Part shown: positions 1 through 8,202 of the stretch, in pieces
Layout of the letters: every line of letters begins with the position of its first letter
Numbering within the stretch: position 1 is the first letter of the stretch
From: Mycobacterium angelicum
GTDB taxonomy: Bacteria > Actinomycetota > Actinomycetes > Mycobacteriales > Mycobacteriaceae
DNA: 36,525 nt
Assembly: GCF_002086155.1 (NCBI RefSeq)
Contig: NZ_MVHE01000055.1
Span: 1-36,525, forward strand
Direction of reading: 5' to 3'
Position numbers and translations under genes: made by a program
Notes under the pieces: model-generated
The model's input: the letters and a program-made list of their open reading frames with translations, nothing else
Told to the model about the DNA's origin: nothing
Database searches by the model: none

Positions 1-48
1 ACCAGTGGATACCTCTACTTGGCCACCAGTGGGTACTTTTTCATGGCC
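1..48. repeat. Two tandem 24-bp direct repeats, possible IS21-like terminal repeats
   Basis: Positions 1-24 and 25-48 are adjacent copies of one 24-bp unit beginning ACCAGTGG and ending TGGCC; they match at 19 of 24 positions. Multiple short repeats of about 20 bp near an element end are typical of IS21-family insertion sequences, and the sequence style fits that, but no transposase is inside the window. The element, if real, would lie to the left of position 1. The family name is an inference; the repeat itself is directly visible. Confidence 0.45.
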
Positions 49-153
49 ACGGACACGAGTCGCAGATGAAACGTTTTTAACGGCAGCGAGAGCCAATTGC
101 CTGCTCACAGGGGGTGACTAGCGATTTCTTGGACAGACGATACGATCCACCGC

Positions 154-708
154 GTGTCGAACGTGCTCCCACCGCCGCCTGTCTCACCACCGTGGCCACC
201 AGCAGCAGTGCCCCTCAAGAATCGGGCACCCCGATGGCTAAGCATTGTTTCACTGGTATTAGCACTGGTCGCGATCGGTATTGGCCTAAGCTCATGGATG
301 CGCCCGATGCAAACTGGTGAGCCATCTGCTACTCCACCTGCACCTATCTACTCTGATCGGCAGATTACTGATGCTAAGGCATTGGTATGTGCTGCATACG
401 AGAAAGTGCACCACGCCTTGGTCTTGAGTTCCGGCCGCAACGGCGACAGTGACCCGACTGCCATATTAGCGGTCGCTACAAGCGGACGACAGGTGCTCGA
501 CGCCGGGAGCCGCTATCTATTGATGAAACTTTCAAAAGAACCAGCTACTCCTGCTGACCTCGCAACCGCAATTCGAAGACTCGCTGATTCGTATCAGGAA
601 TTGACTATCGATTACTTGGACGGCCTCACGAATTCAGACGCTGAACTAGGACCGTCGTTGCAAGCTTCTGACGAAGCTACGTCAACAATCGAACGGCTAT
701 GCAAATGA
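154..708 (+). CDS. Ala/Pro-rich single-pass membrane protein, unknown function
   Basis: 184 residues from a GTG start. The N-terminus is a short Pro-rich cytosolic tail (residues 1-27), followed by one hydrophobic helix (about 28-48) and an extracytoplasmic domain of about 130 residues that looks helical and contains two Cys (in the KALVCAAYE segment and near the C-terminus). This layout matches the small Ala/Pro-rich membrane proteins common in mycobacteria, whose function is not known to me. No clear Shine-Dalgarno precedes the start, so the exact start is uncertain. The stop codon overlaps the next gene's probable ATG by 4 nt (705-708), implying translational coupling and a shared role. 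Codon use is more AT-rich than in most genes of the window, suggesting a different evolutionary history. Confidence 0.75.
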   Translation: MSNVLPPPPVSPPWPPAAVPLKNRAPRWLSIVSLVLALVAIGIGLSSWMRPMQTGEPSATPPAPIYSDRQITDAKALVCAAYEKVHHALVLSSGRNGDSDPTAILAVATSGRQVLDAGSRYLLMKLSKEPATPADLATAIRRLADSYQELTIDYLDGLTNSDAELGPSLQASDEATSTIERLCK

Positions 709-2873
709 GTGATCTGCCTCCCGGCAAATGGTCGCCCCTTCTTGTCGGCCACGTTTGGCCAGAAAGCAGCGCCTTGGCCGCCATCGACGCCGGCAGTGCT
801 CATCGTGCACTACTTGAATCGGAATATTATGGCCTTGAGGCTACGTTAGAAAGGGCGCGGTTAGCGCAGCTCTCACAGCAGGAAGGCATTACAATTGAAG
901 ACCTGCGTGGTATTTTTCTGCGTGGCGAAGACCTGGCACGCCGTATTGCGAAAAAAAATGGCGTAAAGAAGATTGCATACAATACCTCCCGTGACAGCGC
1001 ATTGACCCTCCAGCAGGAATTGTACGACGTCGCCATCCGGGGTAATGCTGAGATCGAAGATATTGAAAACTCCAAAAAGCCTACTGGCATAAAGATTGAG
1101 CAAATTGTCCTAAAAGTGGAACAGTATCAGCGAGACGCAAACTCATGTGCGGGCAGGTGCCAAGAAAGCATAATTGATTCTATACAGAATATCGTCAAGC
1201 ATGAGGAAAAAGGCCAGTCAGCTCGACAATTTTTGCAAGAGCAAGGAATCGACCTAGGGCAGCTGTCACTTCAACCTGACCATAAAGCGATCGAGAACCA
1301 AGTACGTAGCTCGCTGTCAAAGCCCGGCTCGACAGCTAACTTAACCAGCAATCTTGAGACAGCGCCGGAGGCCGGGGCGACCGTGTCCGATCGGGAATTA
1401 TCGGCAACCGAAATGTCAAATTTCACTAGCAATCTTGGAACAGCTTCAGATGGTCGATATGCTGCCGTAAATGGAACGCGGCCGCATGTCCCGACTGCTA
1501 GCCTGACTAGCAATCTCGGAGGCGCAGCAGGACCTCCTCCAACCCGAACACCTGCATCTCCCTCCCCCACCCCTCTAACTGGGCTGCCGGTTGTACCGAC
1601 ACCAGGGTTGCAAGTCACGACAGAACCGGGCACGTTTCATTCGACTTTAACCGCGCCATTGGCTCCCACTACGAACGGGCAATTACCGCTTTTGGCCGCA
1701 GGCTCTCCCGCGGCTCCCGCCGAAATGATGCAAAGCTTCAACAAAGGAATGGAATCCGGCGCGCCTTTCTCCGCACCGGCCAATGCCGTACCGACGAGTC
1801 CGATGTCGCACACCGAACCGCAGCTACCGTCGACGGCACCAACTGCCCCATCCGCGGGCATTGGCACTCCGGTGCATGCGCCAGCGTTCGACTCGCCTCC
1901 ACCAGTCCAACACGCACCCGCCCCCGAAACTCCCCCACCGCCAATCGTGGCCGGATCGGTGGCACCGAACCCCACCCCGCCACTCACCGGAACAACTGGT
2001 CAACTACCGACCTACGGCGCCGACCTACGACCCGCAGTGCCAACAGCGACTCCAGCCGCACCTCCCCCAGCACCACCGCCACCACTATCCGCTACGCCGA
2101 GTTCGGCGCCGGTACACCCTTCGGCGGGCCAAGCCAGTGCAAATCAACCCCCAGTCGTCCGCCAAGCGCCGCCACCAACCAGCACGACACCACCCTCGAA
2201 CGTCGGCACCCAAGTCGTCGTCGCCACCGCCAGCGGTGCCGTCGCCGGGACAGCGTCGGCCGACGCCGCCGAGCGGGCCCGCTTACGGAAGATCGTCACC
2301 GCGGTGGCCCGTCAACAACCCAAACTCGCGTGGGCAGCCGGCGACCGAGCCGACAACACCACCGTCCTGGCAACCGATTTGGCCAGCGGATGGATTCCAC
2401 CGGACATCGCACTCCCCGTCGCGGTGACACTCCTGCAGCCCGCGCGACGCAGCGGCAATCTGGAAGCCTTGCTCGGCGAGGTCAATATCGCTGAGGCCTA
2501 CACCCCGATACATCATGTGCCCGAAGAGGACGAACCACTCCCAACCTCGCCTCGGCCCCGCCAAGCCGAGACTATCGACGAATTCGCCTGGGAATTATGC
2601 CAAGCCACGCAGTGGCGCGATGGGCTACCTCGTTTGGCCCACACTCTGGCCAAGGCCGCCTGTGCGGGCACCGGCGTGCTGGACTCCGAAATCGATATCC
2701 TCCATGAGCATCTGGCAACGACGGGCGCGAAAGTACTCGACAGCTATCCCGGAAACGTCGATGCCCACGACGTCGGCAACTGGCAACTCCTAGCTGCCAT
2801 CGACGCACTAACCGCAGGCGACAAAACGGCAGCCAACTATCACTTCGCCTGGTTTCAAGCCTGCGCCCGATGA
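705..2873 (+). CDS. Large Pro-rich protein of the Rv2082/Rv3899c type (C-terminal DUF5631/DUF5632-like)
   Basis: About 722 residues from the ATG at 705, which forms an ATGA overlap with the upstream stop; an in-frame ATG two codons earlier (699) is the alternative. Visible architecture: a helical N-terminal region (about 1-200) rich in Glu, Lys and Gln, three LTSNL/FTSNL repeats spaced exactly 27 residues apart (LTSNL/FTSNL codons at 1341, 1422 and 1503), a long Pro/Ala/Thr linker (about 275-515), and a compact C-terminal region of about 200 residues that is GC-rich and well ordered. The C-terminal part and overall size resemble M. tuberculosis Rv2082 and its paralogue Rv3899c, proteins of unknown function discussed in connection with type VII secretion. 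That assignment is from memory. The N-terminal half is strikingly AT-rich compared with the C-terminal half. Its 3' end overlaps the convergent hydrolase gene by 19 nt. Confidence 0.7.
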   Translation: MSDLPPGKWSPLLVGHVWPESSALAAIDAGSAHRALLESEYYGLEATLERARLAQLSQQEGITIEDLRGIFLRGEDLARRIAKKNGVKKIAYNTSRDSALTLQQELYDVAIRGNAEIEDIENSKKPTGIKIEQIVLKVEQYQRDANSCAGRCQESIIDSIQNIVKHEEKGQSARQFLQEQGIDLGQLSLQPDHKAIENQVRSSLSKPGSTANLTSNLETAPEAGATVSDRELSATEMSNFTSNLGTASDGRYAAVNGTRPHVPTASLTSNLGGAAGPPPTRTPASPSPTPLTGLPVVPTPGLQVTTEPGTFHSTLTAPLAPTTNGQLPLLAAGSPAAPAEMMQSFNKGMESGAPFSAPANAVPTSPMSHTEPQLPSTAPTAPSAGIGTPVHAPAFDSPPPVQHAPAPETPPPPIVAGSVAPNPTPPLTGTTGQLPTYGADLRPAVPTATPAAPPPAPPPPLSATPSSAPVHPSAGQASANQPPVVRQAPPPTSTTPPSNVGTQVVVATASGAVAGTASADAAERARLRKIVTAVARQQPKLAWAAGDRADNTTVLATDLASGWIPPDIALPVAVTLLQPARRSGNLEALLGEVNIAEAYTPIHHVPEEDEPLPTSPRPRQAETIDEFAWELCQATQWRDGLPRLAHTLAKAACAGTGVLDSEIDILHEHLATTGAKVLDSYPGNVDAHDVGNWQLLAAIDALTAGDKTAANYHFAWFQACAR

Positions 2874-5110
2874 TCCAGCGTAATCCGGTGCCGCCCAGGC
2901 AAAACCGCAACCGGCGACACAGCGGTCTGATCATCGAGCCGCACTTCCACCCCGTCAGCCAACCCGCCGAGCGTAATCTGCACGGCAGTATCAGTAGCCA
3001 CCTGAATGGTCGATGACGGCAGTGAGGCCAACCCGGCCCGTTCGACGTCCACCCGAAGGCTCGCAACGCCTTTCAGCCGCAGCGTGAGGTACGGCAGCGC
3101 ACCGACCGGCGCCCCCACCCGCCACTCCAACTCGGTGTAGAGCCCTGGCGTCGGGTCGAAGTGCGGGACGAAGCCGCGGTGTCGACGAGTGGTGTGCGTC
3201 GAGTCGGGTCTGGCATACGACCGCGCGTCGATCTGCGCGGTTGCCCCGCGCCGAGCGACCACCTCCGGGTCAGCGACAAGTTCCGACAGCCACCACACCT
3301 GATGCGGCCCAATACCAAGATCTGAGCGGACCAACTGCGGATACCACACGAACGTGATGTGGCCCGGATCCGCTTGGCGCAGACCGGTTCCCATGTGCGC
3401 AATCGGATCATCAAATTCGTCCTGGAACACCCACGCGATGTGATCCTCGAGCGGATAGACGGTAAACCGATACCGGTAGCCCAGCCGATCGAATTCGAGC
3501 ACCTGCTCGGCAACCGAAGCAAACGGCACCAACTCGTCGACCAGGCCGTGCGCGATCACGTACGGAAGCCACCGCGCATTCGGCAGCAACCCCCAGGTGT
3601 CACCTTCGCGGGCGCACGGCGTATCGAGATCGAGGTCGGCCGGAATGTCGACGTAGGGCCATAGCCGCACGCCACACGTCGGCGGGCCGGCCAGCACAAC
3701 CGCCTGCGCGAACACCTCCGGATAGCTCAGCCCCAGCTTGTACGCCGCATAGCCACCCATCGAATAGCCAGAAATCACAGTGCGATTCGGGTCGGCACCC
3801 AGCTGCTCGGCTGACCGCGCCCACGCCTCCCAAACGTCAAGCTCGCCGGTGTCGAAGTACCACGTTGACGGCCCGCGAGCCAACGGCGTCACCACCACCG
3901 AGCAGCGCGTCTCACACACTTCATGCAATAAACGCGGCTCGATCGCGGCGAACTGTGACTGTCCCAGGGCAAGCGAATGCAACAGCAGCGTCAGCGGCAG
4001 CTTCTGGCCAGGCGCATACGTGGACGGCAGACACACCGAATAGGGCTGCACTCGCCCGAGAAATTGCGGCTTGGTGTCCAACACACTGCCCTCGGCAACA
4101 CCTTGGCCCAGTTCGACCGAGGACACGTACCAGCGTGTCGAAGCACCGGTGACCACCGGCTCGGGCGTCGTCTGGTGAGCAGCTAGTTGGTCCCATACCA
4201 CGGCGACTGCGAACTCGGAGACATCGCCGCTGGTTAACGCGGCGGCCTGAGCCGCGTCGGACCAGAAGTTCAGATGCTGCTTCTCCTGCTCGTGGGTGCG
4301 AAACGCGACGTTGTACACGTTGGGCTGGCCGGGCAACGCGCCGTGGGCTGCTGACACGTCGGTGAACCCGTCACCCGCGGCGTTCGCCAGTCCAGCGACC
4401 AGCCGAACTGTCCAGGTCCCAGTCGGCTCCAACGCAGACCGCGGAACCTGGGCAAGAAATGACCGAGCCGGCAAGTCGACACTGAACTCGACCGGTGTGA
4501 CGGCCTGCGTGGTCAAGTCGATGAGCCGGGCACTGCGACCCGAAACCAGCAGCGCCATATCGATACCTGCGGAGTGAACGCCCGCCCCGGCCGGCCACTC
4601 GTCCGACGCCGCACGGTCGCGGTCGGTGTCGAAGGCAAATAAGGCGATCGGCACCGTGGCGTCGAGCAGCGTGTTCCAGTCGACCCGCCACCAAGTGTGG
4701 GTTTCGGTAAGCCCGATCGCGACCCGGAAGATGTCGGCGCCGTTGTTGGCCGCGGGTCCAGCGGGATAAACGTAGGTGCCGCGCGGTGGCGCCTGGATCT
4801 TCAGATCCCCGACCGGCAGGCCTGTCGCGCCGTGGTCGTCGTAGAGGAAGTCCGTCCAGAACAGCGCCCCGCCGGCGACCCTGCCGGTACCACAGGTTCG
4901 CGGAAAGTCCTCGCCAAACGGCCATCCCGACGGCACCGGAAGTGCGGGTTCCGGCCGCAGCGCAGCCGGTGGCACGCCCTCGGGCATCCCGTCGACCACC
5001 ACGAGTTCGGCCGGCGGTGCCGGCGCACGCGAGACGGGATGTACCACCGCGTCGGCGATGTGGCGAGCGATGCGAAACGGAAGCAGGGTGAGGTCCAATA
5101 AAGACACCAC
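2855..5110 (-). CDS. Large multidomain alpha/beta-hydrolase (prolyl-oligopeptidase/esterase-like)
   Basis: 751 residues from a GTG start (a second GTG follows immediately). The central part is an alpha/beta-hydrolase: the nucleophile elbow GYSMGG places Ser at residue 450 (codon 3761-3763), Asp525 lies in HGLVDELVP and His557 in PLEDHIAW, giving a complete Ser-Asp-His triad in the right order and spacing. The roughly 300 residues before it look like a beta-rich domain such as those found in secreted glycan-active enzymes, and about 150 residues after it form another beta-rich segment ending in an immunoglobulin-like stretch. I see no convincing signal peptide; residues 1-25 form an amphipathic helix. 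Substrate is unknown: peptidase, esterase or polysaccharide deacylase are all possible. In M. tuberculosis I recall pknJ, not a hydrolase, beside pepE. Its 3' end overlaps the upstream plus-strand gene. Confidence 0.8.
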   Translation of the reverse strand: MVSLLDLTLLPFRIARHIADAVVHPVSRAPAPPAELVVVDGMPEGVPPAALRPEPALPVPSGWPFGEDFPRTCGTGRVAGGALFWTDFLYDDHGATGLPVGDLKIQAPPRGTYVYPAGPAANNGADIFRVAIGLTETHTWWRVDWNTLLDATVPIALFAFDTDRDRAASDEWPAGAGVHSAGIDMALLVSGRSARLIDLTTQAVTPVEFSVDLPARSFLAQVPRSALEPTGTWTVRLVAGLANAAGDGFTDVSAAHGALPGQPNVYNVAFRTHEQEKQHLNFWSDAAQAAALTSGDVSEFAVAVVWDQLAAHQTTPEPVVTGASTRWYVSSVELGQGVAEGSVLDTKPQFLGRVQPYSVCLPSTYAPGQKLPLTLLLHSLALGQSQFAAIEPRLLHEVCETRCSVVVTPLARGPSTWYFDTGELDVWEAWARSAEQLGADPNRTVISGYSMGGYAAYKLGLSYPEVFAQAVVLAGPPTCGVRLWPYVDIPADLDLDTPCAREGDTWGLLPNARWLPYVIAHGLVDELVPFASVAEQVLEFDRLGYRYRFTVYPLEDHIAWVFQDEFDDPIAHMGTGLRQADPGHITFVWYPQLVRSDLGIGPHQVWWLSELVADPEVVARRGATAQIDARSYARPDSTHTTRRHRGFVPHFDPTPGLYTELEWRVGAPVGALPYLTLRLKGVASLRVDVERAGLASLPSSTIQVATDTAVQITLGGLADGVEVRLDDQTAVSPVAVLPGRHRITLDHRAQA

Positions 5111-5143
5111 GCCAACCTACTTGGCGCATCTGACATCTCGCCG

Positions 5144-6265
5144 CTAGGACACAGGCACCACGGTCAGCTCGTGGGGCCGGTTGTTGACGGATAAGGCGCC
5201 GTCCTCGGTCACAACGACGATGTCCTCGATGCGCGCCCCCCACCGTCCTGGGAAATAGATGCCCGGCTCGATGGAAAACGCCATGCCCGCGGCTAGCGGC
5301 AGATCATTGCCGGACACGATGTAAGGCTCTTCATGCACGCACAGCCCGATGCCATGCCCGGTGCGGTGCACGAAATACTCCGCCAGCCCGGCCTCGGCCA
5401 GGACCGAGCGGGCCGCGGCGTCGACCTGCTCGGCCGTCACCCCCGGACGAACCGCATCGTAGGCAGCGCGCTGCGCCCGCTGCAGAAGCGAATACTGTTG
5501 CGCCACTTCATGACCGGGTTCGCCAATGCTGTAGGTGCGGGTCGAGTCGGAATGGTAACCCGGGCCGTACGTCCCGCCGATATCGACGACGACGATGTCG
5601 CCTGCCTGCAGTTCGCGATCCGAATATCCGTGGTGTGGGTCAGCGCCATGCGGGCCGGAGCCCACGATGATGAACGCCACCTCCGAATGTCCTTCGGCGA
5701 CAATCGCTTCGGCGATGTCAGCGGCTACGTCGGCCTCAGTGCGTCCCGGCACCAAGAACTTTGGCACCCGCGCATGCACCCGATCGATCGCCGCACCGGC
5801 CTTGCGAAGCGCGTCTATCTCGGCGTCCTCTTTAACCATCCGCAACTGGCGCAGCACTGCGGTGGCCAATATCGGTGTCGCACCAAGAACATCCGCCAGC
5901 GGTAACAGATGCAATGCCGGCATGGAGTCGGCGACGGCTGCCCGCATACCGCCCAAGGCAGCACCGACCAACTGATAGGGATTTTCGCCGTCGACCCAAT
6001 CCCGCACGGCCAGGCCCAATTCCACCGCAGCGGAGTCCTTGAGTGAAGCCAGCTCGAGCCGCGGCAGCACCACCGTCGGCTCACCCACAGCCGGCACCAC
6101 GAGCGCAGTCAGCCGCTCGAACGTGTCAGCACGCGAGCCGATGAGATACCGCAGGTCGTAGCCCGGAGTAATCACCAGGCCGGCCAACCCGGCATCAGCG
6201 GTTGCGGCCGCCGCAGCGGTCAACCGTCGGCGATACACCTCGGAGTCGAATCGGCGAGAGTCCAC
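5144..6265 (-). CDS. pepE: M24 family Xaa-Pro aminopeptidase/dipeptidase PepE
   Basis: 373 residues, GTG start. The C-terminal half has the pita-bread fold signature of metallopeptidase family M24: the five metal ligands are Asp228 (VVVDIGG), Asp240 (HSDSTRTY), His304 (HRTGHGIG), Glu333 (SIEPGIY) and Glu347 (ARIEDIV). The N-terminal 150 residues form the creatinase-like accessory domain. The protein should cleave the bond before proline in peptides in the cytoplasm, using two divalent metals. It corresponds to M. tuberculosis Rv2089c. It is divergent from the exonuclease gene, with only 41 bp between the two starts, so both promoters must lie within that gap or inside the coding regions. Confidence 0.93.
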   Translation of the reverse strand: MDSRRFDSEVYRRRLTAAAAATADAGLAGLVITPGYDLRYLIGSRADTFERLTALVVPAVGEPTVVLPRLELASLKDSAAVELGLAVRDWVDGENPYQLVGAALGGMRAAVADSMPALHLLPLADVLGATPILATAVLRQLRMVKEDAEIDALRKAGAAIDRVHARVPKFLVPGRTEADVAADIAEAIVAEGHSEVAFIIVGSGPHGADPHHGYSDRELQAGDIVVVDIGGTYGPGYHSDSTRTYSIGEPGHEVAQQYSLLQRAQRAAYDAVRPGVTAEQVDAAARSVLAEAGLAEYFVHRTGHGIGLCVHEEPYIVSGNDLPLAAGMAFSIEPGIYFPGRWGARIEDIVVVTEDGALSVNNRPHELTVVPVS

Positions 6266-6306
6266 GCCAGCCAGGCTAAACGAGAGGGCCTGGCAGGATT
6301 ATCCGC

Positions 6307-7263
6307 ATGCCCGCACCCCTCCTATTGCTCGACGGCGCCAGCATGTGGTTTCGCTCGTACTTCGGCGTGCCGTCGTCGATCAAGGCTCCCGACGGCCGCC
6401 CGGTCAACGCGGTGCGGGGCTTCATCGACTCCATGGCGGTGGTGATCACCCAGCAGCGTCCTAGCCGCCTGGCAGTGTGCCTGGACCTGGATTGGCGACC
6501 CCAGTTCCGGGTGGACCTCATCCCGTCGTACAAGGCGCATCGGGTCGCCGAGCCCGAGCCCGAAGGCCAGGCCGACATCGAGGAAGTCCCCGACGAGCTG
6601 ACCCCGCAGGTCGACATGATCATGGAGCTACTGGAAGCCTTCGGGATTCCCACCGCGGGTTCGCCCGGCTACGAGGCCGACGACGTATTGGGCACGCTGG
6701 CGGCGCAGGAACGCAGCGATCCGGTGGTCGTCGTGAGCGGAGATCGCGATCTGCTGCAGGTTGTTGCCGACGATCCGGTCCCCGTTCGAGTGCTCTACCT
6801 GGGCCGTGGGCTGTCCAAAGCCACACTGTTCGGGCCCGCCGAAGTGGCCGAACACTATGGCGTGCCGGCGGATCGGGCCGGCGCGGCCTACGCCGAACTC
6901 GCGTTGTTGCGCGGCGATCCGTCCGACGGCCTGCCGGGTGTGCCAGGCGTTGGAGAGAAGACAGCGGCAACACTGCTGGCTCAACACGGCTCGCTGGAGA
7001 ACATCGTGGCGGCCGCCCAAGATCCGAATTCCAAGATGGCCAAGGGACTACGCGCCAAATTGCGCGCCGCAACGGACTACATCGAGGCCGCAGGCCAAGT
7101 GGTTCGCGTTGCCACCGACGCACCCGTCACGTTGTCAACGACGACAGACAAATTGCCGCTGGCAGCAGCCGACGCCAAGCGCACCGCCGAACTGGCCAAC
7201 CGATACGGCGTTGGGTCGTCGATCGGTCGCCTGCAGAAAGCGCTCGACGCGCTGCCTGGGTGA
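6307..7263 (+). CDS. 5'-3' exonuclease / flap-endonuclease-like protein
   Basis: 318 residues, ATG start. It resembles the 5' nuclease domain of DNA polymerase I as a stand-alone protein. Acidic metal-binding residues are visible in order: Asp9 (LLLDGAS), Glu121/Asp123/Asp124 (YEADDVLG), Asp144/Asp146 (SGDRDLLQ) and Asp202/Asp205 (RGDPSDGLPG). The helix-three-turn-helix DNA-binding motif is GVPGVGEKTAATLL (about 209-222). It should trim 5' flaps or RNA primers during replication and repair. It corresponds to M. tuberculosis Rv2090. It is convergent with the DUF4333 gene, and a short near-palindrome lies in the gap. Confidence 0.92.
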   Translation: MPAPLLLLDGASMWFRSYFGVPSSIKAPDGRPVNAVRGFIDSMAVVITQQRPSRLAVCLDLDWRPQFRVDLIPSYKAHRVAEPEPEGQADIEEVPDELTPQVDMIMELLEAFGIPTAGSPGYEADDVLGTLAAQERSDPVVVVSGDRDLLQVVADDPVPVRVLYLGRGLSKATLFGPAEVAEHYGVPADRAGAAYAELALLRGDPSDGLPGVPGVGEKTAATLLAQHGSLENIVAAAQDPNSKMAKGLRAKLRAATDYIEAAGQVVRVATDAPVTLSTTTDKLPLAAADAKRTAELANRYGVGSSIGRLQKALDALPG

Positions 7264-7291
7264 CCGGTCTCCGCACACCGGAAATCCCAAG

Positions 7292-7311
7292 AGATAGCGC
7301 ATGCGATATCT
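7292..7311. repeat. 20-bp imperfect palindrome between convergent genes
   Basis: AGATAGCGCATGCGATATCT reads almost the same on both strands, with one mismatched pair (18 of 20 positions symmetric). It lies about 30 bp past the exonuclease stop and about 60 bp past the DUF4333 gene stop. It has no T-tract, so it is a weak candidate for a bidirectional terminator or a protein-binding site. Confidence 0.35.
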
Positions 7312-7369
7312 ACTTTCAGAGCGCACTATCCGGTCGCCTGGACGGCGCTACTGAAAGCTAGGCAACGTA

Positions 7370-8143
7370 CTACTGCGGCCGGCCGACCTCGTAGGTGCCC
7401 TTGTCGTCCTGGAACGTCACCGTCACATGCTTCGCGGCGCCGTCGATGCTGACGGTGCACTCGAAGGTGGCTCCCTTTTTGACAGTCGGGTCTGCGCCGT
7501 TGTTGCACTTGACGTCTTTGACGTTCTTGGCGCCGTAGCCGGTGGTCTCGTCAGTCAGGATCTGCTGCACGCCGGAGTTGGCCTTATTGATGTCCAGCTT
7601 CGTGGTGACGAAGAACCCGGGCTGCCAGAAACCGGTGATCAGGATGCCGATGACGAACAGCGCGACGATGCCGCCGACCACGCCGACGATCAACCCCGTG
7701 GAACGCTTGGCGCCCTTACCGGACTGGTCATAGGGCTGCCCGGGGTACTGGCCGGGTGGGGCATATTGCGGAGGCTGTCCCGGCTGTCCCGGTTGCCCGG
7801 GCTGACCGTATTGCGGCGGCTGACCGTACTGCCCCGGCTGCTGGTACTGGCCGGGTTGCTGGAACTGCGGCGGAGCACCGTACTGGGTTGCCTGCGAGTT
7901 GAAGTCGGGTTGCCCGTATCCAGGCGTTGACTGCGGATACTGCTGCGGGTAAGCCGGATCCGCCGGCTGCTGGTACTGGGGGTACTCGGTGGGCGTGTAC
8001 GCCGGCGCGTGCCACGTGGCGTCCTGGCCCTGCCCCGGCTGCTGCCAGGGCGATCCGGCCATCGTCGGGTCCGAGGAATGATCGCCCCCCTGGCCGGGCT
8101 GTTGCCACGGCTGCCTAGGGTCTGATCCCTGCGGTCCGCTCAT
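7370..8143 (-). CDS. Pro/Gln/Gly-rich membrane protein with C-terminal DUF4333 domain
   Basis: 257 residues; ATG start preceded by a good AGGAG ribosome site. Residues 1-140 are a low-complexity cytosolic region built of PGQ/PPQYGQ-type repeats, then a basic stretch (KGAKR), one transmembrane helix (about 150-172) and an extracytoplasmic DUF4333 domain with its two expected Cys (213 and 229, probably disulfide-bonded). This architecture is shared by several actinobacterial envelope proteins and matches M. tuberculosis Rv2091c. The function of DUF4333 is not established; exposure to the cell envelope is inferred from topology. It lies just downstream of helY on the same strand, 59 bp after that gene's stop. 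Confidence 0.88.
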   Translation of the reverse strand: MSGPQGSDPRQPWQQPGQGGDHSSDPTMAGSPWQQPGQGQDATWHAPAYTPTEYPQYQQPADPAYPQQYPQSTPGYGQPDFNSQATQYGAPPQFQQPGQYQQPGQYGQPPQYGQPGQPGQPGQPPQYAPPGQYPGQPYDQSGKGAKRSTGLIVGVVGGIVALFVIGILITGFWQPGFFVTTKLDINKANSGVQQILTDETTGYGAKNVKDVKCNNGADPTVKKGATFECTVSIDGAAKHVTVTFQDDKGTYEVGRPQ

Positions 8144-8202
8144 CGTCTCTCCTCAGTCCGTGCTGGTCGCATTCTGCGATGTAACCGTAGCTCCGGCCCA
8201 GC

